Shown here: positions 57,541-64,000 of the stretch, in pieces
How the letters are laid out: each line of letters begins with the position of its first letter
How positions within the stretch are numbered: position 1 is the stretch's first letter
NCBI RefSeq assembly: GCF_000384075.1
Contig: NZ_KB913025.1
Coordinates: 1,520,719 to 1,584,718 of the forward strand
Direction of reading: 5' to 3'
Origin: Methylovulum miyakonense HT12
Lineage (GTDB): Bacteria > Pseudomonadota > Gammaproteobacteria > Methylococcales > Methylomonadaceae
DNA: 64,000 nucleotides
Program-made: the position numbers and the translations under genes
Notes under the pieces: generated by a model
What the model was told of the DNA's origin: nothing
The model's database searches: none
Seen by the model: only the letters and a program-made list of their open reading frames with translations

Positions 57541-57700
57541 TGCCGCGCCTTTCAAGAAACTCACGTTATTAGATTGATTTGTCGGCCATTTGATTATTGC
57601 CACATCAATCCGGTCAAGCATGGTTTGGTCAAAAACGTATCGGATTGGCCTTATTCAACTTTTCACCGTTATGTCGGGCAGGGGCTTTACACTCACCGCT
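57541..57700 (+). pseudogene. Remnant of a REP-associated tyrosine transposase (RAYT)
   Basis: The translated stretch [20 protein letters not shown] followed by [14 protein letters not shown] is the well-known C-terminal signature of RAYT/Y1-type transposases. It is preceded by FQETHVIR, a worn version of the family's EHxIRD. The catalytic His-Tyr region is absent, so this is an inactive 3' fragment. RAYT enzymes mobilise REP palindromes, which are abundant here. Confidence 0.82.
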
Positions 57701-57825
57701 ATCCCCGTGTCGCCATCGCCGATTTTATAACGGCTTTGGCGGGTTCAATCAAAACGGGTAATCAAGTCCAATGGGCATTTGTTCGGGTGGCCGTGTTAGG
57801 TAATCGGTACGGCGCTTCTAAACAT

Positions 57826-58233
57826 TTATTCCCTAGTGATAAAAGCCAGCTTATTGATCCCCGCCTTATGCGCCACCGCCATGGCTTCGGCGACTTTACC
57901 GTAAGGTACGGCGGCATCGGCTTGCAGTTGTACGGTTAGTTCCGGATCGGCGGCGTGCAGCCCGCGCAGTTGCTGATCTAAGGCCGCCAACACTTGCGGT
58001 TTGTCATTGACGGTGAGGTTGCCATGGGCATCAATGGCGATGGTTGCCAGGTGTTTTTCCGGTGCCGGGTCGGTCTTTTCGGTTTTGGGCAAGTCCACAT
58101 GCACGGCTTGCGTCAATAATGGCGCGGTGACGATGAACACCACCAGCAACACCAGCATCACGTCCACCAGCGGGGTGACGTTGATTTCGCTCATCGCCTC
58201 ACGGTCGGAGGAGGAATCGGTTTTAAAGGCCAT
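57826..58233 (-). CDS. exbD: Biopolymer transport protein ExbD
   Basis: The 135-residue protein has a single N-terminal membrane helix following [20 protein letters not shown], with the essential Asp of the proton channel in PLVDV. The periplasmic domain includes [20 protein letters not shown]. It overlaps exbB and completes a TonB energising unit. Confidence 0.94.
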   Translation of the reverse strand: MAFKTDSSSDREAMSEINVTPLVDVMLVLLVVFIVTAPLLTQAVHVDLPKTEKTDPAPEKHLATIAIDAHGNLTVNDKPQVLAALDQQLRGLHAADPELTVQLQADAAVPYGKVAEAMAVAHKAGINKLAFITRE

Positions 58234-58897
58234 GGCTATTCTCCTGGGTTGTTTTCAGGCCTGCTTTGACAGCCAAGTTGAGGAAATCGGTGGCGAAGTA
58301 TTCCAGTTCCGCTTCCGTCAATTTGATGCTGCGGATGAAAAAGTTGTAGGCCAACACCGCCGGAATCGCGGCGGCGATGCCGATGGCGGTGGCGATCAAG
58401 GCCTCGCCGATCGGGCCGGCGACCACATCGAGGCTCGCCGATTTTGCTTGGCTGATGGTTTGCAGGGCGTGCATGATTCCCCAGACCGTCCCGAACAGCC
58501 CGACAAACGGGGAGGTGCTGCCGATGCTGGCGAGCATGGACAGCCATTGCTCCAAGGTTTTGCGTTCTTTGCTGATTTGCTGGCGTAAGGAGCGTTCTAA
58601 AACCGATTGGAGGTCGCCGCTCAGTTCCAGCATGGACGGGACATTGTTATGGACATCGCTCAAGGCATGGAAGCCCGCTCCGGCAATCCGCCCTAAGGCG
58701 CTGCTGGTTTGTTCAAGCTGCGCCGCCGTTTGTAAAGTGTTCGCCGCCCAAAATTGTTCGGCATAAGCGCGGTTGCTGCGGTTAATCGTCCAAATCATCC
58801 AGCTTTTTAAGAAAATGATCGTCCAGGTCAGCACGGAAAAACCGATGAGTATCCATAACGTGATTTGGACGATATTGGCGGAAGATATTTGTATCAT
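58223..58897 (-). CDS. exbB: Biopolymer transport protein ExbB
   Basis: The 224-residue MotA/TolQ-like protein has three membrane helices. Conserved stretches are WLSMLASIGSTSPFVGLFGT and GPIGEALIATAIGIAAAIPA. The ATG at 58897 follows AAGGAAAC and is supported by the family start; the longer frame would run into tonB. It forms a proton-driven motor with ExbD. Confidence 0.94.
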   Translation of the reverse strand: MIQISSANIVQITLWILIGFSVLTWTIIFLKSWMIWTINRSNRAYAEQFWAANTLQTAAQLEQTSSALGRIAGAGFHALSDVHNNVPSMLELSGDLQSVLERSLRQQISKERKTLEQWLSMLASIGSTSPFVGLFGTVWGIMHALQTISQAKSASLDVVAGPIGEALIATAIGIAAAIPAVLAYNFFIRSIKLTEAELEYFATDFLNLAVKAGLKTTQENSHGL

Positions 58898-58907
58898 GTA
58901 GTTTCCT

Positions 58908-59666
58908 TTAACGTTTAAATTTGAATGAAATAGGCACCCTGACCCAGTCGTCAACGGATTTGTCGCCTTTGTGCGCAGGGATGAACCGCCAGGACTTGAC
59001 TTGCTCAACCGCCGATTCATCAAGGATTTCGTGGCCGCTGCTGCTGACAATTTTAACCTCCCCTGCCGAGCCGCTGGCCAATACCCGCACTTCCAGGGTG
59101 ACCGTGCCTTCCCATTGGCGCATTTGCGCAATTTTGGGATAACGGGTGGGCGGGTTTTTTAAGCCAGGTGCGGAGTACGCCGCCTTAACCAGCGCTGGCG
59201 GTGCTGCGGCGGGCGCCGGCTTGGGGCTGGCTTGGGCAGGTGCGGGCGTGAACACAGGCGGCGGGTTGAACGCTGGAGCGGTTTCAGTGACCGGAGTTTC
59301 CTTAGGCTTAGGTTCCGTGGTTGGCCGGGCTTTTTTAGGTTCGGGCGGTTTGGCAACGGGTTTAGGTTTGGGCTTGGCAATAGGCTTGGCTTTTTCCGCA
59401 GCTTTTGCGGGCGGTTTGGCGGCGACAGGGGGTGTTTGGGATGGCTGTGCAGGCGTCGCCGCAGGCGGTTGTGGGCTAGGCGCACTGGTCAGGGCGACTT
59501 CGATAACCACTGGCGGCTTTGCTTCGGGTAAGGGGGGAGCCGACATGCCTTGCCAAGCGTGCCAAATGCCAGAGTGTAAGGCGATGGAAATAAGGCAAGC
59601 TACCACCGTCGCCCGGACGGGCCAGCGATGGTTAGGGTGTGCTGCGGCAAGGGTTACAGGGAGCAT
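58908..59666 (-). CDS. tonB: Energy transducer TonB
   Basis: The 252-residue protein has an N-terminal membrane helix. A long Pro/Lys/Ala-rich spacer (about 60-160) follows, then the TonB C-terminal domain with YPKIAQMRQWEGTVTLEVRV and VKSWRFIPAHKGDKSVDDWV. It reaches outer-membrane receptors and works with the ExbBD genes that follow. Confidence 0.93.
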   Translation of the reverse strand: MLPVTLAAAHPNHRWPVRATVVACLISIALHSGIWHAWQGMSAPPLPEAKPPVVIEVALTSAPSPQPPAATPAQPSQTPPVAAKPPAKAAEKAKPIAKPKPKPVAKPPEPKKARPTTEPKPKETPVTETAPAFNPPPVFTPAPAQASPKPAPAAAPPALVKAAYSAPGLKNPPTRYPKIAQMRQWEGTVTLEVRVLASGSAGEVKIVSSSGHEILDESAVEQVKSWRFIPAHKGDKSVDDWVRVPISFKFKR

Positions 59667-60140
59667 TCAATCGGCAAACAAGCTAATGTGGGTGAGGCCG
59701 ACCATTATAAAGGCTGCTTGCTTATTAGCCTAAAGGCCGGGTTGGATTTAAATCCGAGGCAGTGGTTTAAAATCCGGGGGCTTTTAGTTTATGAAAAGAC
59801 GTTTTTTCTAGCCGTATCAGCGTATTACATAAAAACTTGCTTTCAATTTGGAGGCGGCGGCTTGGGGGCTTCCAATCAAGGAGGAATTGCCATGGCCCAC
59901 CATGCAGGGAATAGGACGAGGTTTATAACCCCATCGTTCACGCTTCAACATGACTTAAGGGGCTTAAAACGTTACGGAACGGGTCGCCTAGGCACACCGC
60001 TACGCTGCTCCTGCATCGCTTAATGCGCCTACTGTTGGTACAAACCCGTTTTCCGGTCCACGCCCAGGCTGGTTTTTCTGTATTCACGGTTTTATAAGCA
60101 AAAAATATTGTCCCTTCCGTGTGCCCCCGCGACCAGGCGT
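59667..60140. other. Intergenic region between tonB and the ELM1-like gene
   Basis: No gene is seen. A degenerate family A element covers 59913-60056, and the remainder is unremarkable. Confidence 0.5.
59913..60056. repeat. Dispersed palindrome family A, copy 4
   Basis: The first hairpin is worn (GGACGAGGTTT/AACCCCATC). The second has arms CGGAACGGGTCGCC and ACCCGTT..CCGG. It contains the CGCTTAATGCGCCTACTG block seen in copy 3 plus an extra insert, GGCACACCGCTACGCTGC. Confidence 0.75.
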
Positions 60141-61121
60141 TTAATTTAAATCTTCCAAAAAACGATGATATATTTCATTCACCACCGCCCCGGTAGGGTC
60201 TGGCGGCGTATAGCTCCAAGGCTCAAAGGTATCGGTGAGCAACCTTGCCGCGCCATGCTCAATCAAGCCGCCGACAATTTGCCGATGGTAACATTCGGTG
60301 GCGGTGTTGCTGAGGTCAACCAGCAAGGGCTTACCCGTAAATGCCGCTTCTGAACACATGGACAAAGAGTCGCCAGTGACGATGAAGAGGTCGGCGTGGG
60401 CGAGCAGGGCGTGGTAAAACGTGCTGTCCAGTTGTTGCCAGTCGAAAAAATGCGGGTTTAAACCGGAAAGCCCGTCCAAAAAAACGGCGAGCGCCGGGGC
60501 GGGTGTCCGGCGGCTGTTGGTGATGACTAGGCTGCCCCCTAAGGCATTGCCGGTTTTGGCGACCCGTTCTGCCAAATACCGCGCATGGGTTTCGGTGAAG
60601 CCGTCACAATAACGGGTGTTGCCGCCAACCAGTACGCCAATAATCGGTTTGGGCAGGGTGCCGAAGTAATTGGCGTGTTGCTGGTAAGCGAGGGTGAGGT
60701 TTTCGCGGGTCAACTGGTGGGGGACGCCAACCAGGGTGATGATGTTGTCGCCGGAGAGTTGCGGCGAGGCGATCAAATCATATTCGGCAAGGCGGGGGTG
60801 GCGTTCGTCGGGCAAAATCGACGCCAGGTAAATGGTGAGCAATTGTCCGGGAAACCAGTGCCGTAAATTGGCGATTTGTTCCGTGGTCTCTTCGCCCGTG
60901 CCGCTGATGACCAGCAAAGGCGGGCAGTAGCCATTGCCTTCTTGCCGATAACGCTGTTGTAACATCTGCCCATAAGCGATGGGGTCATCGTCCGGTATTG
61001 GGATTAGCCCATAACCAAACCCCAAACGCTCCGCCAAGCCGATGCGCGCGTGAAGCTCGCCCGTATACGCGCTGTCCACTACCCAAACCAGGGGCGTTGT
61101 CCTTATAGGGTTTGCTGTCAT
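60141..61121 (-). CDS. ELM1/GtrOC1 family (DUF1022) protein
   Basis: The 326-residue protein matches the mitochondrial-fission ELM1-like family, also called DUF1022 in bacteria. It has LVWVVDSAYTGELHARIGLA, LLVISGTGEETTEQIANL and DLFIVTGDSLSMCSEAAFTG. The last of these is typical of GT-B glycosyltransferase folds. It begins 4 bp after the flavoprotein gene, so the two form an operon. The role in bacteria is unclear. Confidence 0.8.
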   Translation of the reverse strand: MTANPIRTTPLVWVVDSAYTGELHARIGLAERLGFGYGLIPIPDDDPIAYGQMLQQRYRQEGNGYCPPLLVISGTGEETTEQIANLRHWFPGQLLTIYLASILPDERHPRLAEYDLIASPQLSGDNIITLVGVPHQLTRENLTLAYQQHANYFGTLPKPIIGVLVGGNTRYCDGFTETHARYLAERVAKTGNALGGSLVITNSRRTPAPALAVFLDGLSGLNPHFFDWQQLDSTFYHALLAHADLFIVTGDSLSMCSEAAFTGKPLLVDLSNTATECYHRQIVGGLIEHGAARLLTDTFEPWSYTPPDPTGAVVNEIYHRFLEDLN

Positions 61122-61125
61122 TTGT

Positions 61126-62094
61126 TTATACCCGTTCGCTCAAATCCTGTGCGGCCAGCGCCCCCTCGGCGATGGCGTTGACCACCGACTGGTACTTGGC
61201 ATTCGCGACATCGCCAATCGCATACACCCAGGGGATAGATGTGCGTTTGGCGGCATCCGTCTTGATATAGCCCGCTTCCTTAGCTATGCCGGAAAGCGCG
61301 GCAAACGTATCGAGAAACCCGCAGTTGGCGGTAAAGCCCGCACGGACGAAAACCCTGCCAACCTGGAGGGTGCCGCCATCGTGCAAAGTGACTTCGACCC
61401 CCTCTGGGGTTTGCCGGACAGCCGCCACTTGGGTTCCAGTATGTTCGATCACGCGGCCTTGGGCGATCAGGCCTTCAATTTCCCTGCGTATGGCGGGGCG
61501 GGCTTTGGGGCGGGTGCGCACCAGCAGATGCACTTGTGCGCCCGCCAAGGCGGCATCTTTCGCGGTGAAATGCGCATTATCGCCACCGCCGATCACCGCG
61601 ACGGCTTTGCCTTTTAATTCCGGCAGTTTGTCTAAGTGGGAAAGGGGGGGGAATGAAATAAGCCCGGCGTCAGACAATGCCTGGAAACCAGGGATATGGC
61701 CAAAAACTTCAAGGCCCACCCACCGGACTCCCGTGGCGATCACTATTGCCCGCAATTGTAATGGGCGGGTGTCGCCAGCCTGTCCGATAACGGCATCAAA
61801 ACCCGTGGGTGAGGCTGTGACCGCAAGCAAACGGGCTTCATAGAGAATATCAACCGCTTCTTGGGTGATATGGTTGGCGTAAGTTTCGGCAAGCCCCACA
61901 CTGGTTTGCTGGTAAGAGCCCAATACCCAGCGGTTGATCCGGTCCAGCTTTAGCAATTGCCCGCCCAGCTTGGCGTTTTGTTCAATGATGACGGGTGCGT
62001 AACCCAGGTGCTTTAACCATAACGCACACGACATGCCCGCTACGCCACCGCCGATGATTCCGATCATTAAGGTGCTGGCGGGGGAATGGGCCAT
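61126..62094 (-). CDS. Thioredoxin-reductase-like flavoprotein without CxxC
   Basis: The 322-residue FAD/NAD(P)-binding protein has GIIGGGVAGMSCALWLKHLG near residue 12, IVIATGVRW and VAVIGGGDNAHFTAKDAALA. VYAIGDVAN lies near the end. The redox CxxC of thioredoxin reductase is missing, so it is probably a ferredoxin or flavodoxin NADP reductase-type or unrelated oxidoreductase. The first ATG is used; 62067 is an alternative. Confidence 0.82.
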   Translation of the reverse strand: MAHSPASTLMIGIIGGGVAGMSCALWLKHLGYAPVIIEQNAKLGGQLLKLDRINRWVLGSYQQTSVGLAETYANHITQEAVDILYEARLLAVTASPTGFDAVIGQAGDTRPLQLRAIVIATGVRWVGLEVFGHIPGFQALSDAGLISFPPLSHLDKLPELKGKAVAVIGGGDNAHFTAKDAALAGAQVHLLVRTRPKARPAIRREIEGLIAQGRVIEHTGTQVAAVRQTPEGVEVTLHDGGTLQVGRVFVRAGFTANCGFLDTFAALSGIAKEAGYIKTDAAKRTSIPWVYAIGDVANAKYQSVVNAIAEGALAAQDLSERV

Positions 62095-62267
62095 AGGGTT
62101 TAGGTGAGGGAATCTGGCAAATGGGCTGGTTTTACAGCAGGCTGCGGATAAATCATCTGTTTAAGTGACATGCTTTCTTCCTGTTTATCAAGTCTGTTTG
62201 GACAGTTGGTTAGGGCGCCCGAAACACTGTACCTTAATTTTATCGGTAAGCAAGCGGCGGCCATCAC

Positions 62268-62771
62268 TTACGGTGCCGGTTGTTGGGGTGGAAAATTGAC
62301 CCGGCATTGCCGTATCCCATCCTTGGGCATGTTTGCCCATAACTGCGCATAGCTTAACTGCAACACCGGATGCTTCAAATCGGGTGCGATTTCCGCTAGC
62401 GGTTCAAGGACAAAAGCATAACGCTCGATATCCGCCCGTGGTATCTGCAAACCGCCCTCATTGACAACCCAATCGCCAAACAAAAGCAAATCCAGATCCA
62501 AGGTGCGGGACGAGAATTTTTTGCTGTCGGTTGCCCGCCCGTGGGCAAACTCCAGTTGCCGCAACAGTCGGGCGATGGTTTTGACATCCAGGCCAGAATC
62601 AAACCCCGCCACTAAATTATAAAAGGCATTGCCAGAAAAGCCGACGGGTTCGGATTCATAAACGCTGGAAAGCACTAACTTGCCAAACGTCTGCTCGAGG
62701 GACTTCAGGCCGGCAGAAATATGTTGTTCCCGTTCGACATTGCTGCCGATGCTGATAAAACCACGGGTCAC
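62268..62771 (-). CDS. folK: 7,8-dihydro-6-hydroxymethylpterin pyrophosphokinase
   Basis: The 167-residue HPPK transfers pyrophosphate from ATP in folate synthesis. Motifs are FISIGSNVEREQHI, VYESEPVGFSGNAFYNLVAG and SRTLDLDLLLFGDWVVNEGG. It overlaps folB by 4 bp (ATGA), a common pairing. Confidence 0.93.
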   Translation of the reverse strand: MTRGFISIGSNVEREQHISAGLKSLEQTFGKLVLSSVYESEPVGFSGNAFYNLVAGFDSGLDVKTIARLLRQLEFAHGRATDSKKFSSRTLDLDLLLFGDWVVNEGGLQIPRADIERYAFVLEPLAEIAPDLKHPVLQLSYAQLWANMPKDGIRQCRVNFPPQQPAP

Positions 62772-63127
62772 GCGGTTTTATCCCCCCGTTCTATGGTGAT
62801 GCCGACATCAATCCCGCTGCCTATCGCGCCTTTTTTGTTCAGGGTGATTTTGACCCAAGGCACCTTAAATTCGTTACGGATAAGTTCGGCTATTTCAGAA
62901 ATCAAGCGTTCAACCAACAAGCATTCGCTGGCTTTGACAAAGCTGATAATCCGGTCTGAAACGGTTTTATAATCCAATGCGTACTGGATGTCATCGGTTG
63001 CCGCCGCCTTTTGGATGTCGAATGCCATTTCTATATCCAAAATTACGGTTTGCCGTTGTTGGCGTTCCCAATCATAGATACCGATGAGGGTGTCAATTTC
63101 AAGGCCGCCTAAAAAAATGATGTCCAT
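62768..63127 (-). CDS. folB: Dihydroneopterin aldolase
   Basis: The 119-residue protein begins MDIIFLGGLEIDTLIGIYDW with the family's conserved Glu-Arg near it (ERQQRQTVILD). ALDYKTVSDRI and LLVERLISEIAELI follow. It cleaves dihydroneopterin to the FolK substrate, so the pair performs two consecutive steps. Confidence 0.93.
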   Translation of the reverse strand: MDIIFLGGLEIDTLIGIYDWERQQRQTVILDIEMAFDIQKAAATDDIQYALDYKTVSDRIISFVKASECLLVERLISEIAELIRNEFKVPWVKITLNKKGAIGSGIDVGITIERGDKTA

Positions 63128-63324
63128 GCAAATTCCGCTACGCTGGGTTTAAAGAGCCGTAAGTATCGGGGAAATGCGCAAGGCTTTCAAGGATTCAATT
63201 GCAAATGGAGGGGGGAGAAAAAATTTAATGTGGCGAACCCTTATTCTCTGATAAGGTTTGGGCATTCCCAAGCGGGCTGCTTGTGCAGGCCTGTGCATTT
63301 ATTTTTAACAAAAGAGAAAACAAT

Positions 63325-63921
63325 ATGTTACATGAAGTCATCAACTGGCTGGTCGGGACGATTGGCAGTATGGGGTATATCGGTATTTTTTTGCTGATGG
63401 CGATGGAGAGTTCGGTGATCCCCATCCCCAGTGAGATTATCATGCCGCCAGCAGGTTATTTGGTGCATGAGGGCAAGATGAATATGGCTTTGGTGATTTT
63501 AAGCGGGACGTCGGGCAGTTTGTTCGGGGCTTATGTCAATTATTTTGCGGCGCATTATTTGGGCAGACCATTTTTGCTGAAATACGGCCATTATGTCCTG
63601 ATTAGCGAGGAAACCTTCCTGCGCGTGGAAAGGTATTTTGCCGAGCATGGCGAAATTTCCACCTTCATAGGCCGCTTGTTGCCCGTCATCCGGCATTTGA
63701 TTTCCATCCCTGCGGGTTTGGCGGGTATGAACCACGCGAAATTTGCCACCTATACCTTGCTGGGCGCGTTTATTTGGGTGTCGATATTGACCGTGATCGG
63801 CTATTTTATCGGCCATAACCAAGAGTTGATTGCCGAATATTCCCATCAATTGGTGCTAGGTTTGTTGGTGTTCAGCGCGGTGCTGGTGGCGGTTTATGTG
63901 AAGGTTAAGCCGAAATTGTGA
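63325..63921 (+). CDS. DedA family membrane protein
   Basis: The 198-residue protein has the DedA/SNARE-associated layout. MAMESSVIPIPSEIIMPPAG lies near residue 30, and FIGRLLPVIRHLISIPAGLA near 110 contains the conserved Arg residues. About four membrane segments are visible. The ATG at 63325 is supported by AGAGAAAA upstream. DedA proteins are lipid-scramblase-like or proton-linked membrane proteins. Confidence 0.9.
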   Translation: MLHEVINWLVGTIGSMGYIGIFLLMAMESSVIPIPSEIIMPPAGYLVHEGKMNMALVILSGTSGSLFGAYVNYFAAHYLGRPFLLKYGHYVLISEETFLRVERYFAEHGEISTFIGRLLPVIRHLISIPAGLAGMNHAKFATYTLLGAFIWVSILTVIGYFIGHNQELIAEYSHQLVLGLLVFSAVLVAVYVKVKPKL

Positions 63922-63954
63922 GCTGAAAATGAAAGTAGTATCGGAGGGGTTGGC

Positions 63955-64000
63955 ATGACAACAATTTTTTCGGCAGAAGAACAAGCGATTATCGACTATG
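63955..64000 (+). CDS. Partial gene cut by the window end
   Basis: Only 15 codons are present, beginning MTTIFSAEEQAIIDY. GGAGGGG lies before the ATG. It is 33 bp downstream of dedA and may be co-transcribed. No function can be given. Confidence 0.55.
   Translation, partial: MTTIFSAEEQAIIDY

Overview
The window looks like chromosome of a nitrogen-fixing, hydrogen-metabolising gammaproteobacterium. It carries a Mo-nitrogenase nifHDK operon, an O2-tolerant membrane-bound [NiFe] hydrogenase, an NAD-reducing [NiFe] hydrogenase, a NifJ-type pyruvate:flavodoxin/ferredoxin oxidoreductase and many REP-like palindromes. This combination fits Methylococcales methanotrophs, but no methane-oxidation gene lies in the window, so that placement is inference.

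Layout. Positions 62-7568 (minus): hoxF-U-Y, then a toxin-antitoxin/HNH island, then hoxH-W. Positions 7957-16424 (mostly minus): ppsA, a UPF0158 protein, a group II truncated haemoglobin, a DHOD-like protein and nifJ. Position 16856 starts a large plus-strand fusion of an AI-2E/PerM-type permease with a P-type cation ATPase. Positions 20682-21973: a DUF616 protein and yjdM. Positions 22224-30301 (minus): nifH-D-K-T-fdx-nafY and four accessory genes ending in a Nif11-family protein. Positions 31290-35526 (plus, divergent): SIR2-like, small GTPase, DUF364, unknown and Fe-S protein genes. Positions 35723-52340 (minus): the membrane hydrogenase superoperon hupSL-ECDFGHIJK-hypABCDEF, interrupted by toxin-antitoxin modules. 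Positions 52918-63921: small proteins, class I aldolase, a repeat-rich decayed zone, tonB-exbB-exbD, an ELM1-like protein, a flavoprotein, folB-folK and dedA.

How it fits together. The window concentrates micro-oxic redox metabolism. NifJ can supply low-potential electrons from pyruvate, PpsA can recycle pyruvate to PEP, Hox can exchange electrons between NAD(H) and H2, and Hup can recycle the H2 that nitrogenase releases. One hyp set can mature both hydrogenases.

The strongest candidate for an undescribed system is the five-gene plus-strand operon divergent from nifH. It has its own properly spaced sigma-54 -24/-12 element and a NifA-type TGT-N10-ACA site, mirroring the nifH promoter, so it appears to be co-induced with nitrogenase. 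Other notable features are an in-frame palindromic repeat inside nifJ, a 252-bp MITE with a 10-bp target duplication upstream of hoxF, several dispersed repeat families (some truncating genes), a RAYT transposase remnant, and toxin-antitoxin modules inserted in three places within hydrogenase operons.
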